From Bombardia bombarda (lineage: Eukaryota; Ascomycota; Sordariomycetes; Sordariales; Lasiosphaeriaceae), in NCBI GenBank assembly GCA_030512295.1, contig JAULSR010000001.1:1674001-1738000 (forward strand): 64,000 nucleotides of DNA, written 5' to 3'. Under the pieces are notes generated by a model, which saw only the letters and a list, made by a program, of their open reading frames with translations, searched no databases and was not told the DNA's origin. The translations under genes were made by a program, and so were the position numbers. Below are positions 44,855 through 58,069 of this stretch, in pieces. The number at the start of each line of letters is the position of its first letter. Within the stretch, counting starts at the first letter, position 1.

Positions 44855-45180
44855 GGACTGACTGACAGGCTGAATGACAGCCCGCCCAAACAAATCATCG
44901 TGTGTTTTACAGAGCCAAGCCAAGCCCATTCCATTCCAGCCAGCCAGCCCGGAATACCATCTTGAGTCTAGCAGTCCCCGCCGTTGCCTTCTCTTTCTAC
45001 GGGTTCTTCCACGTTCTCTCTCTCTCTTTCCGAGCTGCATCAATACCCCAGGTTTTCCTTTCCCATCGGAACTTTCTCCCTCTATGCTTGGCTCTGACCT
45101 GCTTTGTCACCACCCTCGATTCTAGAACTGCCATCGAGAAATCATCATGCACGTAGATGGGGAGAACATGCAGACTGAGT

Positions 45181-45290
45181 GGCGGACATCCAATCCATCC
45201 GTCCCACCCATTTCATCCCATCCAGCCATCCAGCCATCCAGCCAGAAAACTAGCCCCCTACCCGCCCATCCATCCATCCACCATGGCAAC
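45181..45290. repeat. CATC/CAGC-rich tetranucleotide region
   Basis: Dense CCATCCAT and CCAGCCAT words without perfect periodicity over about 110 bp. Confidence 0.75.
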
Positions 45291-46232
45291 CAACCTTCAT
45301 GATCTCTTGTATTACGCGCCCGTACCAAACCGGGGTACAGAGCCAGAAACCAACAAAGGTACAGATAGCGTGCCAACCGGCTGCAGGACGTTGGATGAAG
45401 GAAGCCAGTAAGAGAAGGAAGCAGCAGCACCATCCCGCCCATACCAAACCAAACCTCGCCATACAGTGGCGCACGGCATATAGTGGGTGGCGCCTTAGTA
45501 GTTCAACGCTGACGGCGGGCGGGTAGCGGGCGGGGAGGCCGTTCGATCCGCAAACCCGGTTCGCATCTCTTCAAGCCGGGGTTGGTGGCTTCTTGCCTGG
45601 TAGGGGGTATCGAGTGTTACCCATAGAGAGAGAGAGGAGACCCATGGTGTTCTTTAGGTCCAGGATTTGGTTCTGGTTGATCTCGGCTTGGGTTCTTCTC
45701 GAGTGGGTGGGTTCTTTCGCTTTCGTCAGGGAGCCCAACCCAGCCCAGCCATTCTCGAACACTGCACCGCCGCCGTGTCCCTCTACAGACACCAACCAAT
45801 ATAACAGCTAGTCAGCCACCGGGTTCCAAATAATCTGACGCAACATCAGCAAAAGGCAACATCAGCAGTAAAGACAAACAAGCATGAAAAACACAAATTG
45901 CGTAGAAGCGAAGAGCTATAGTTGGTGATGTATATGTTTTGTGTGGCCTGCAGCTTTGAGGAGAAGAGAGAAAGAGATAGACAGAAGCCCAAATGACTAA
46001 CATGGAGAGATGAGACGAGGCTTGTTGTTCTGACCTAGATAGGTAGGTAGTTAGAGCAGCAATATGGTCCAGGACTAGCTATCGTGCATCCGCCCCAGCT
46101 TGAGAAGGGTTCAACTAAACAAATCTCACTGGTTCTGCGGTCAGCAGCAAGTCAGCAGCATCGCATGAGAACCCACAAACAAACGAGGTTTAAGATGTGT
46201 GGCTTTTTTTTTTCGCCAAGATCTTGTAGATC

Positions 46233-46258
46233 TGGCTGGCTGGCTGGCTGGCTGGCTG
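46233..46258. repeat. TGGC tetranucleotide array
   Basis: Six TGGC units in tandem. Confidence 0.9.
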
Positions 46259-48205
46259 ATTGGTGTTGTCCCTGTTTTCCTCTGCTCCCCATCTCGCTAC
46301 TCACTTTCTATTCTCCATGGCCATTAATTATTTCTCCTCTTCTTCTTCTTGCCTAGTTTGAGTCAAGCGCATGTCTGCTGCCTCCCGTCTTTTTTTCTCT
46401 CTTCTCTTCCACCTTCCCCTAATGTCTCCATGTAGATGTGCATGTATTCGCGTGTATGCATGTTGTGTGAGCGTATGTCTGCGATGCGATTCGGTGCGAT
46501 ATGCTCGGCCACTTGTCGACGTATTGATGGGTGTGAGGCGACCCAAGGTTGTGTAAATTAAGACACACACATCTCTCCCGCTCTCCCGCCCCTCCCCTTC
46601 TTTCCTTCCATGCATATTCTTTTCGATGTATGGAACCTGGTACTTGGACGGAGGGAGCGATGGTGAAATGGTGGATAGGCGAACGAGAGAGTGTAGCTGT
46701 AGAAGAACGTAGATTGCGGTTCGAAGGTGAGATAGGCAAGGTAGGTGCGTATAGTTGAGGATACTTGGAGCGGGACGTTCCTTCCAATTCCCTGGATCCT
46801 CCATCGTTCCTTCCCTCGCCTTCTGTGCCGTGCCGCCATCACCGCCACCCAGCTCCTTCCTTGCCGTTTATTACCGTTCTTTCTTCCACTCTGGATCTCC
46901 AATATCCACATCTCCTGCTGTGATGCCGTCCGTCCGTCCCTCCCTCCAAACACGGTTGTAGTCAGTATCGATGCATGGGACGAGAGCAAACCACGACAAC
47001 AGCAGCAAAACTACCGCCGCCACCGCTACCGCCACCGCAAGAAGCTCGTAGGTGCTCATCGGAATCTTTACGTCTGTAGGTACGTGTTCTTATATAGGCA
47101 GGCCGGCAGGTCTGTCCGTGTATTTGTCCGCGTTCGTTGAGGGATAAAACGCAATCGTCGATGATCGCCAAGTAGTAGCAGTCAGCATTATCATGGAATA
47201 TTCGAAGAGTTAGAACACCAATAGCATAGTTATTCCGATGCCCGTGGGTCATTTTTCACACTGACAAAACTGCTTTTGGACAAGCCGTTCGGACGAGACC
47301 GATACCAAGCAAAGCTCCTCGGAGAAAGGCAGCATACGTACGGGATTCCTTCCTTCGAGACCGAGGACGAGGGGGCGTGACCTCAGGGACACCATCAATG
47401 GCGCAAGAAGGAAGGGACATGGAGCTCGGAGTCTGTGTCAGCCTTTCCACACATTATCATATGTCCAGGCTTGGTGGGAAGTAGGTGTGTGTGAGTGTAT
47501 AGGGTGTGTGCTCGATGCTGCATAGCACGCACACTTACCAGACATTTACCACAAAAGGATTCACACAATATGCGTGCCGAGAGATAACAAGAAGGGCTAT
47601 TGCTTCTCGAAACCGCATTGTAATGGACGGTGGCCCGTGAAAAGCTAAGAGGAAAAGGATCAAAGGCAGACAAGCCAGAGCCTTGTGATAGATATTAAAC
47701 ACGGGACCAGTGCAACATGGACTCACATTGGGATTCATGGAACTAAACCCTTGACCCATGGATCTAGAAAGTTAGCTGGGCTGCGTTTCAGAGTCTCTGT
47801 TGGATTGAAACACTACACGGAAACACACGTACTTGAAAGAGACGGTACATAATCGTTTAAGGATCAACTACTGCTGTTACGAATTGGCAACATCAGGCTC
47901 GTGAATATGAACTGCCTGAAGAGAATAAGCCATATTCGTGTTTATCAGCGAGATTGGACAGAGCAAACCGTCCCAAACAAATACACAGCCTCACCGACAT
48001 CTATGATGGAATCAAGTCAACTCGAAATTAATGGTAAGACGAAAGCTTGACGAGGGGCAAGTGCTTCTACCATCGCCATCATCCTCGACGGATATCAATT
48101 GGGCTTGACTCAACTCCGGCGGCTCCTCCCATCCATCCTGACAGAGATGGGCACAATGAACGTCTATGCCAAGCGTGATAATAACAACTCATTGGATCGA
48201 TCGGT

Positions 48206-48502
48206 CTACCATGTTTGCTCATCGACATATATCCCTCCCCGCGCCCGCGTCCTCCTTCCCAGTTGAGCTTCCCCGGCAGCTAGCTGTCCATCTGTGACAA
48301 TCCCGGGGAAACACCACCCAGGAGGAGGAGGAGAGGGGTCGAGCACATTCACAGTACTGCTAGAATAGGTAGGGGTTAGCGGTAAGTCCCGCCGGGGGGG
48401 AAAGAGCCTGGATAACTGATTATGGGATGCCGTCACGCCCAGACAGAGCGCAAGAAACAAGAAGACAAAACTCGGGACGATGCAACATGACCGATACACC
48501 AT
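48206..48502 (-). CDS. Possible small secreted protein (weak candidate)
   Basis: A 98-codon reading from ATG 48502 begins MVYRSCCIVPSFVFLFLALC, which looks like a signal peptide with a cleavage site near VTAS-HN. The remaining 70 residues are Pro/Arg-rich and resemble no family I know. The frame continues open upstream to 48841, so the choice of this ATG rests only on the hydrophobic start. It lies inside the gene-poor region and may be a chance frame. Confidence 0.2.
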   Translation of the reverse strand: MVYRSCCIVPSFVFLFLALCLGVTASHNQLSRLFPPRRDLPLTPTYSSSTVNVLDPSPPPPGWCFPGIVTDGQLAAGEAQLGRRTRARGGIYVDEQTW

Positions 48503-48733
48503 CCTTTGCGAGCTGCCCGCAAAGCAAACCCCAACCCGGTCCCGCGGTGTAGTTTTTGTTGAACTGCAGCACAAGCCTCGGATCTGTAACCGACGGGCCC
48601 CGGGGACGGGGAACGGTGACGGTGACGACGGGGAAGGATCGATCCATCGTGACCATGCTTGGGCTGGTGGTGTTGCAGCAAAAAGGGCGTTTTGGGTGAC
48701 ACAGTAAAAATGTCTCTTTTTTCTGGTCGTCTT

Positions 48734-48756
48734 GCTGCTGCTGCTGCTGCTGCTGC
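48734..48756. repeat. CTG/GCT trinucleotide array
   Basis: About seven GCT units. On the minus strand they give a poly-Ser run in a chance open frame. Confidence 0.85.
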
Positions 48757-49401
48757 CGCTGGTTGCTTGCATCTCTGGGCGTGACGGACGGACGGGGGCA
48801 GACGAGGAGAGAGAAAGAGACAGAGCATGGATTAATGCCAAATGCTCAAAATGCCCCCTTCCCGTTCAGGAAGCTGCCAAAACTCCCAAGGGGCGGTCGT
48901 CACTTTCGCAGCCAGCCCGCTTTCCAATTGGACACAAACATCTGGGATTGGGCATTGAGGAAACGCCTCAACCAACAAAATGCCAGTTCGGTCAGCTCAG
49001 TCCAGTCAGTCACCGTACCCTGTCGGTTTTGTTGTTGCTGTGTGTCTCACCTGGTACATACGGATTGCCTTAAGGGAGTTAGGGCGTTGAGAAAAGACTG
49101 ATTCAGTTGAGACTTTTTGTTTTGTCATCACTGTCGTCCAGTAGGTATTCTTATCCAAATGTGATTGAGACATGGAAGATGGAGATGGACTAGATCCTAA
49201 CTACCCCCTGGTATCGATGACGCAGGTGCAAATGTCATGTCAGCGCTGTCCCTTTTTTTTTTTGTGGTGCCGAGCAACAAAAGCAAATGTCATGGAAAGC
49301 CAAGACAAAACAGCGCCGCGACATCACAGCTGTCAGTGACCGTCCGTCGGTATCGAGAGTACCGGTAAACAACACATGACCAACTCCAAGCGAGCGACGA
49401 T

Positions 49402-49418
49402 AAAAAAAAAAAAAAAAA
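49402..49418. repeat. Poly-A run of 17
   Basis: Uninterrupted A tract. No element with a terminal repeat or target duplication was seen around it, so it is not evidence of a retroposon by itself. Confidence 0.9.
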
Positions 49419-51434
49419 GGTCGATAAAGAACATCAGTTCAAGTGGATATCAGTGAGTGAGACAGCAAAGCTCGTGACGGACGCGGCAACCGACGGCTGA
49501 AGCTGGCAATGAGCCATTGAGTCCAGCCAGCCATGGAGCCAGATAAAATCGTGTCATAATGAACAGACATCTCGGGAACTTTGTGTTCTAGTACGTACCC
49601 ACCTGGTGAGTTGAGTTAGCATACCTTACCATGGAAGCAGGGGATTGCCAGGTCCAGATCGGAATGCGCGATTGCGCGCTGCGCTAAGTGCCTAGCCAGC
49701 GCCAGGCCAGCATCTTGCGAGGAATTGGATAATGAATTCTCGACATCATAGGAAATGCGAGAAACGCGAGAGATACAAAGTCTGAGCGGAGTGACGTTGC
49801 GCTGTGGCTAGTGTAGCTTGCTGATGGGTTGCTGTGCTAGGCAACCGACCTCTCCCGTAACGGCCACGTGCGAGGCGAACGGCTTGGCGCCAGAGCTGAA
49901 TTGGGGATGATGTTGTTGAGATAGGTAATCAATCGGCTGCCTATCCGTGGAGGAAGAATACTTGCACGTGCAGAGGCCGTTGATGGCGGGCGTAAAGGCA
50001 AAAAAAGGGTGTGGAGACAAAAGGGGTGACTGACGGCATCTCCGTGGCCATGGTCTGGACGACGACGACGATGGCAAGGACTGCTCGGCTGGCCTCGGCT
50101 GGCGGTGGCATCTATAATCTCCAACATGGAAAAGGCATCCGGGTCAGTCTTGCCGGATTTTGCCCCTCAACTAACCGCCAAACAATTCTTGAATTTAAGT
50201 TCTGGAGCTGAGATCGGTTTGATTGGGAAGGAGCGTTTGGGGTTCAAGCAAGCCGAGGAACAACGTTGTAGTCGGGTCACTCATTCCGCAGCACTTCGTC
50301 TCCAGACAGCTCCCTACCTCGTGCTAACGTCTATGCACAATAGATTACCGTACCTTGGGAGAGCCTCATCACACGGCTCCGTCGCTTCATACATATTTCA
50401 TTATTAATCAATCTGCTCTGTCTCTTTGGGAGCTCTTCTGAAAGCTAAGACGACTTAGCTGGTCTTAGTGTAACACTGAGGACTCTCAAGTTGATCACTG
50501 AGCAAATCATTTGTTGGGCTCGCCTATCGGTAAGGAGCGCTAGACTTTCCATGGTCAGACGCCACTGATGAGCCCTGGGATTTGGGAGCATTGGGGTGAC
50601 GGTAGCAACGGGGAAGCTGGGCTGGTCACGCTAATTACTGTCTAGACATACACCCAAACATAGGTGGTTGCCGTGATTGCGTCTGTCTTTCTTGTCACTT
50701 GTGGTTGTCATGTCTTATGGTCTCATTGTGTGCAGTTGGGATACAGAAGAAGAACGTTAACTGTCGTCCTTCACCGGGCGGAAAGCAGCGGCCCCCCTTC
50801 TTTTGGCATGCCGTTACGGCGGATACAGGCGGCGGCGCTGATGAGGCGCTCTTTCACCACTGGAGGTTGGTCGGTAATGTCGGGTAGGTCGGCGGAGGGT
50901 CGGTTTAGTCGGTTTAGTCGGGATGGATGGTGGATGGTTGGGTGGATCGCGACCTGGGGTCGGGATCGTCTTGGCTTTGGCCTTGGCTTGGCTTGGCTGA
51001 CTCTAGTCTCAAGCAGGAAATGTTCTAGAAACGTGTCGTCCCTACTTCGTAGAACAAAGTTTTTCCATTTTCTTGGCGGTTGGACTCTTGGTATGCCCCT
51101 GCCAGCCAGGGGAGGCGGGCGGGCGGCGACGTGCAGGAGGTCGGATGTGAATCGAATGAGAGAACCCTAGAGAAAGAGAGGGGAGAGATTAGACTAATGG
51201 ATGGGATGGATACGGACGGCTCTTTCCATCATCCATCTGCTGATTCGTCCACATACAACGACGCACGCTGTCTGTTGCATCCCCGTGAGCAAGGCGTCAC
51301 TGCATATCGAATGCAGGACTTTCCCAAGTGTGCCCGGGAACAAGACGGCTTTTCCGTCACCCGGGGAGCCGTAGAATCTTCCAAGGGTGTCTTTTCGCAC
51401 ATTCCTGATCGGAGACGAGCACCTGGCTCGATAC

Positions 51435-51464
51435 TGGCTAGAGCCATCAAGGCCCCTGAGGGGC
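51435..51464. other. Two adjacent short hairpins
   Basis: TGGCTAGAGCCA (51435-51446) and GCCCCTGAGGGGC (51452-51464) can each fold into a 5-bp stem with a tiny loop, six bases apart. No known RNA family was recognised. Confidence 0.3.
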
Positions 51465-53260
51465 AATCAAACAGCCCTTGAAGAGCCCCTTCTTCAGGTA
51501 GGAGCGGCTCAGTCCATGATGAAAGGCAGTTGCAACCCACAATCCGCGTATCCAATGTACATGCACATAACATCATGGATTGGAAAGAGGTACCTTATGT
51601 AGTACCACCGGAAGGAAAGGACTGCATCGCCCGGTGTGCTGAATTGCAGGTCGTCAAGTACTGTATCATTCATCATCTTAGGTGGGGGGGGAACATCCCC
51701 GCGCGCCCGTGGTCGGTGTGTCGTTGTGTCCATGTCGTTCGTTCGTTTTTGACACCTCAGCTCAATATCGACCAGAGCTTCTAGAATGCGCGCCAGCGTC
51801 GTGCAATGTCGCGGCGCAATTAACCTCCCGCTTTTTCTCGTTTGGATGCGGCTGCAAATCGACGGCCCAGCAACCTAGCAACACCAGCTTCGCCCTTCGG
51901 GAAGGCCACACAGACACAGACACACACGCACCATCATTCGGTTGCACAGCAGTAGTGCCAGTCAGTGCTGCCAGGCTCTCACAAAAGTAACAACACACAA
52001 AAGTCTGTGTTCCAATCAACCACCTGCCGGAAAAAAAGAAGGAAAAGAATTCGCCCCCTTGGCACGTCAAGCCATACAAAGGTGACACATAATCTTTTTG
52101 AGGGCCAAGAGGCTTGATCGGATGGAATGGAGCCTCTCTCTTTTTCGCCAAAGACATGGTGCCATGATGACGCCAAAAATCAGCTCTGCTGCAACTGACT
52201 GCTTTAGATGAATTTCTTTCCCTTGCCAAATACCGAGCTGATGTTGCGTCCGGCAGCGGCCAACTGCCTCCCCTAACCTCCTACAGATACCTCACCCGCC
52301 CTAATCTCAACCAAACCTTGTACATACCTCATTGACTGCGCGAATGTGACGAGGTGATGAGGCTCGTGACCACGCGAGCCACGTACCCGCATACCGAACC
52401 TCCGGAATGGACGACCTTTGCATGCTTTTTTTGTTGTTGTCTTTACACCGCATTCTTGATGATCATCGAATTCGAAAGCTGGGCGGTCTAGACTCTCCAA
52501 GCCCCGTAACGATCAGCTCCGAATCGAGAAGGTTCAGTGAGAAGAAAATGCAAGAAGACAATAGGAGCTTCCATTTCTAGGTGCTGCAAAACGCAAAGCG
52601 CAAAAGACAGTCGAGCAATTCAAATCCCAGTCGGTTAGTCTCTTGTCGGTCAACTGTCAACATGTCCTTGTATGCATCCGCCATACGAATATGATTGCAC
52701 ATATCTCTAAGGCGGCGAGGGGCCTTGACGACGGCAATATCCGCCGTACAGTCAGTCTGATCTGGTCTGGTCTGGACGAGACGACAGGCAAGCTCCGTAC
52801 CGTTTCCGGCTCTGCTATGCCTTGGGGGTCAATGGGCATGCTGCAGTGCACGCTGCACACATGTTTGAAATCATGCGAACTCAGACCATAGCAACCATGG
52901 AAATGGGGAGAGGCCCGCGCCAGCGCCTCTGCTCGCGCATCATGAAGCCGCGACGATCGAGGACGGAAAAGCAGACCCTGATCGCCATTTCCCCTAGGGT
53001 GATACGTACTTTGTACTTGGTACTGTATCCGTGCACACGCAATCTTCTCGTGTCCCCCTGTTCTCTCGGGATTCCGCATATTTTACTTGTGCCGTGGTCT
53101 TGAATATACTTCATAGACTGACAAGTACGGGGCAGTGTGTGAATAACAAGATGGGGTTGTGATAAGCTGTCTGTCTGCCTTCAGCTGGATGGAATATTCC
53201 GGAGAGCTAAGCCTAGCCCCAGCCTCCATCAGCCGCGCGTTGTTGAGGCGATATCAATGA

Positions 53261-53288
53261 TGTGTGTATGTGTGTGTGTGTGTGTGTC
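53261..53288. repeat. TG dinucleotide tract
   Basis: TG run with one TATG interruption. Confidence 0.85.
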
Positions 53289-56052
53289 TGCGTTTGAGTG
53301 AGATGTGCGAATGGTAGCCTTTGATAAGCCCTAACTAATAAGCATTGGCTGGCTCTTTGCCCGGAGTCCTGGAGTTTTAATCAGTAATCACCTGTCATGT
53401 CCAAGTTCGGAATCAAAGGTCAAGGAAAAGACGAAGCCGCCCCTCGTGCTTGGGTTGCAGTATGCATGTCTCTGACCTGCAAGGCAAGAGAAATAGAAAA
53501 AAGGGCTTGCTTGCTTGCCGTCAGCTCGGAGAAAGGGGGAGGGAGGGATGGGCGTGGATGGAAGGGTTGGTTGGTTTGTGTGTCCTGAAAGCCACCGACG
53601 GCATTCCTTGGAAGGCGGTTGACAGTGTTACTACCCCGTTGAACCAAGACGCCGCTGCCCGCTGCCCGCCGCCGCCTCTCTATTGGATATGCAGGCCTGC
53701 AGACAACTGCCGAGCGTGGTCATGACAGGGGATCACCGTTGGAACAGGTAAGGTGAGGTGACCTCCTTCCCATTTCTTGCGCGTTCTCAAGATCTTTTTT
53801 CGGAGCAAATCAGCTTTGCTTTTTTACTCCCTTCTAACCTAGTTTTGGTTTGCTGCGCCGTAATATCTTTAAGTTTGGTCCTCGATCTCACCTGCAGTTC
53901 GATTAAGAAGACTGATGGGATATTATGGAGATCTCGGAATGCAAGTCCACCTTTTGAGGGTCGAGACAGTGCGCCCCGCCGCCCACCCGTTTGCCAGCTC
54001 CGACTTTTTGGATCCTTCTCTAAGATTCTGGATGAACAGCGGAGAAAGACTTCTTGCACACGATTCGTGTGAGAAAGCCCTGCGACCAACAGCCCACTGA
54101 CCAACCCCCGCGTGGAGCAGAAATTATGTCTTGGCTGAGCTGCCAAACAAGCTCTCAGCCTGGAAGCCTGGCTCTAACCTGGATGGTTCATGGGCCTCTC
54201 AGTGGTCCCCTGAGGTCCCTTTTCTCTGGCAAAAGAGCGGGTCGGATTAAGGACTCAAAGGGTTTGGACGATCAGCGAATGTGGGCCGCTGACTCCGTAT
54301 TCTTGCAGTCTTGTTCTTGTCCGCTTACCGAAGATTTTCGGAGATATCGAAAGAGTAAGAGTTAGGAGTTAGGTAGGCCTCATCGCGAAACCCCCAGGGC
54401 TCGCGGGGCGGGCTTGCACCATGGCGGGCGCAAAAGATGACGATCTTACCTGATTACTGAGGGCTGGTTTCTGGTCGGATTGTCTGGCGTCTGTCTGCGC
54501 AGAGATTCTGACAGACAGGAGACAGACAGCCACCAAGGGCCAAGAAAGACATTATCAAGACCATGACTTATTTCCATTGTTTCTCAATTTCGCCTCTCTC
54601 GCATGCACATACGTGGTGGTGGTAATTGTGTTGTGGAGGTTGCTGGCACGACAGGTTGGCGTTCGTCTGTTGTCTGATCGGTTCATGCGAGAATCACATG
54701 GCTGATGCATCACAAATTGGTACGGTGGTACGAAGCTGGCTGTCGACATGGCGATCAGCAAACGAAGGCAAAGGCGGCAATCGCGACAACAGCGACGGGC
54801 AGCAAGGGCGAGAGAGCGGCGTGCAGCGATTTGCACCCAGGTCTTGGCACCTACCTGGCACCTGGCATGGTGGGGACCAGGGACCAAGTCTGAGCCACAT
54901 CGCTTTCTGTCATTCGCTCGTCCAAGACATGGCGGACGTTGAAGACTATTGAATCGTAACCAACTGAGTCATAATTGTACGGATAGGCATTAGCTAACTG
55001 CCCTTTAGGCGCAATCCACTGCTGGGACTTGGGACAATTACACAATAGTAGCACGTAGAAAACGGCTCACCAAAGGTGGTTAGGTACCACGTTACGCCTT
55101 TGGCCAGAGCGCTATTGTTCACTGGGATCAAATCAATAAAAGTACTGGCGCCTTTGGAGCAAACAAAAAGACGTGAGACCCGCAAACCGCGGTCAGAAAA
55201 GGTCCAGAAGGCTTGGTTTGCGCCGGGCTTGCAGTGGGGCAACAGCAAGGCAGCAGCAGGGAGCCAGGCTTCCAGCAACCTTCCAAACGTTCCATTTTCC
55301 GTCGCTGCTTTTAGCGGCCCAGTCGGGCTTTTCTACGCAGTCGGGACGGGTTGAGGGGAAGGCACCACCCGGCTCTGAAAAGGTCTGAAGTGATGGACGG
55401 AGTGACCACGTCCACGGCCTGTGATTGGCTCGGCGGACTTTTCTTGTTCGCCCCTTCGAAAAATGGAAGACTTCTCGTAAACTTCTAGAAGCACGCTACC
55501 GTTGTTCTTTTTCTCTCGCCCCACCTCATTTCCCAACCATCCAACGGTGTCCTGTCGTTTCTCACCACACCTCCCGTCTCTCTGTCCCACTCCCTCCAGG
55601 ACCCGGGTGCCTGCTAGTTTAGGTAGTCACGTTGTTGCATTCTGGTCATCATGTTAGCCTGGGACGCGGCTGCCGTGCCAGGTCGCACGATCCATCGGTT
55701 AAAGTCCGCGAGGGAAGGATCAAAGGAGACTTGTGAGTACCTCGGCCGGCGCTTCTCCCCTGCCCTTTTTTCCCTTAGTCCCTTCCTATCTAGGGACGAC
55801 TACGCCAGGTTCCCCGTTGAGCTTGGTGTGGCCCTTGGTGCCCTGGCGCGCCCCATTCCCAAACCCCTCCCAAGCCTGATGGCCCATGTCATCAGTGATT
55901 CGATGAACTGACTGGTAAGTCACTAAGACGCCTAGTGCGCACTACGAGGTCCCTTGCCTGGTACCTTATGGATCTGGCCTCGTCCAAAGTTGGAAGAAGC
56001 TGCGGAGAGGTGATCATGTCCTGCCCGTCTTGCTCTTCCTGCTCCCGTTTGT

Positions 56053-56095
56053 CGCCATTGCCGTTGCCATTGCCGTTGCCGTTGCCGTTTGCCGT
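56053..56095. repeat. TTGCCG hexamer array
   Basis: Seven imperfect TTGCCG/TTGCCA units. On the minus strand they read as an Asn-Gly run in a chance open frame. Confidence 0.85.
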
Positions 56096-58069
56096 TGTGT
56101 GGTCGTCGTTCACAGCCGTCTGTCTGTCTCTCTGCTGCCTGTGAGACTGCCTTGGACGACAAACCACACACTCACATACTTCGTACACACCTACATGCCC
56201 TGAGAGAGAGAAGTGCGGCTGGCTGCGCTGACAGCAACCTACCTGGAAAAGAAGCTGAAGCGAGCGACCTGCACGGGAGGAGTGCAGACAACTGGGGGTT
56301 AGGATTGGATTGAATCCGGGACTGGGCCTGGGACGAGTGGGCGACTGACTGAGTTTCGATCTCTGTGCCCCCGGGATAATCTGTATCTGCATCTGCTGCT
56401 GTCTCTACACCACCTCGCCTGCGTGCAATGAGTGCGGCATCCCCCCTTCCTTAATCCTTCCCGACAAACCACCGACCACCGACCCCCGTTCACGATCTAC
56501 TGAGTGCTCATTACTCGGGCTTGATGCTAGCAGGCTGCAAAGCCGCAAAGCGCAAAGCGTGTCCCTTCTCCCTGGTCGCCTGTCGCCTGTCGCCTGTCGG
56601 CTTTCCCCTCTGATATTCCCTTTTCCGCGACCTAAGCGCCGCGCTACCTGCCTTTGCCTCGCTTTGCTTTGCTTTGGCTCCGTCTGCTGCTTGCTTGCTT
56701 GCTTCAGCTTGCTGCCCTTACCAAGGAGCCGGGTCCGTCACATCCATCCATCTGACTGAATAGCTCCGTCGTCCTTTGCTCGGTCTTCTCTGGCACACAC
56801 ACCATCCTTCGTCTTCGCCCTCGTCGTTGGCATCGTTGTCTGCGGGCACGCACACCATCATCATCACCACCACGACGCACCACAACCACACGATAAAACG
56901 GAACATCCCAAGGCGCATAACACCCACCATCTTGACGACACCCCCCTCCTTCCCTCCACCCCGCTCGCTTACTCGTTACGTGCTTCCGCTTCTTGCAGGG
57001 CTGCTTCCTTTTTGCCTCGCAAACGAGATCGTCGTCAATTTCATCCCGCCCGGCCTCCCCTGCTCGACCTTCAGCCCTCTAGCCTTTTAAGACACAGCCT
57101 TGCTTCTCATCGAAACAGCATTGCTTTTCTAGACGTCTGTCTGTCTGTCTGCACTTTCAACCGCCTTTCACCATCATTAGTGCACCATCACCACCATCCC
57201 CACCGAATCTCTTCGTGGTCGTTGCCAATCCAATCGAGACAGACGCCCGACTGCATTATCGCCTTGCTCTATCTGATAGCCGCACCTTGCTTGTCTCTGT
57301 GCTGCCGTTTCCCGACGAAAGACTCCCTGCTGGTTCACAGGACGCCGCCCATTTAGCTCCTTCTGCTAGCTGTCACTCACCCACCCGCTGCACATCACCA
57401 GTCCGACACCTGCTTTCGGCTTCAGACTTACGCCAGTCTTGTTCTCTCCGAAATCGCCGCTGCCACTGCCGTTGCAAGTAAACCGGGCTGGGTTCGCTGT
57501 GCTGCCGCACCTTCTCTTGTTGCTGCTGAATTTCTGCTGCCCTCGCCTCACCACGTCACGGCTTGTTGATTCGCAAACCGCCCGTGGAATCTTGTCCGCC
57601 GTCTCTTGCACCACTTGCGGCTGCTTGCAGATTTCTAGGTGACGCCCGCGACCTGACACACGATTTCCAACAGCGAGGTGACTAAAGCTTTGAGCGGACA
57701 CAACCTGTCTTGTATCCTGCGGCTTTCCGCCCCAGTCGTGGAAGCTCTCGTGGTAATTGGCTGGCCGTCAGCCGTGCTTCCCCGGCAACGGATTCCAAAG
57801 GCTGCCTGCATTGTGCGGAATTCTGGTCAACGACAACGCGAAAAGCGTCTAAATTTGCGAGATCCTGGATACTGAGCAAACGGCCTTATAACAGCTTTGT
57901 GTTGCCTGTCATATTCGGGCCCGGTTGGAATGAAGAAAAGGAGGACTGAAGCGACTCCGATTGCAGGAAAGCCCGTTTGCTGCTCTACACACAGAGCCGC
58001 CACCACCACCACGACGTCAACCTCACGCGCATAAACTCTTCGCCCGAGGAGCGAGAGATTGCGAGGAGA

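Larger units (their letters stand above)
42439..58069. other. About 15.6 kb without a convincing protein gene
   Basis: Between KGD1 and the RGS gene no open frame longer than about 210 codons occurs, and none of the frames shows a recognisable domain, whereas the rest of the window carries a gene about every 3.5 kb. Composition is not strongly AT-biased, and no transposon protein, terminal repeat or RIP-like decay was seen. The stretch is rich in simple repeats and pyrimidine tracts. The last 1.5 kb (about 56500-58050) is C/T-rich with ATG-poor CT runs, as in long fungal leaders. Plausible contents are extended regulatory DNA for the RGS gene, non-coding transcripts, or small or multi-exon genes that cannot be read without transcripts. 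Confidence 0.6.

Noticed and set aside
44783..44965. Arg-Glu repeat open frame
   Set aside because: Direct translation of the GA microsatellite.
46328..47140. Several overlapping frames of 120-160 codons on both strands
   Set aside because: Low-complexity translations (Ser, His, Thr, Arg) of simple-repeat DNA, without conserved motifs; expected by chance at this composition.
49402..49418. Poly-A run as the tail of a retroposon
   Set aside because: No coding remnant, no target-site duplication, no internal promoter boxes seen.
42439..58069. CRISPR-like or regularly spaced repeat array
   Set aside because: Repeats here are simple microsatellites or two-copy tandems without spacers; the genome is eukaryotic.
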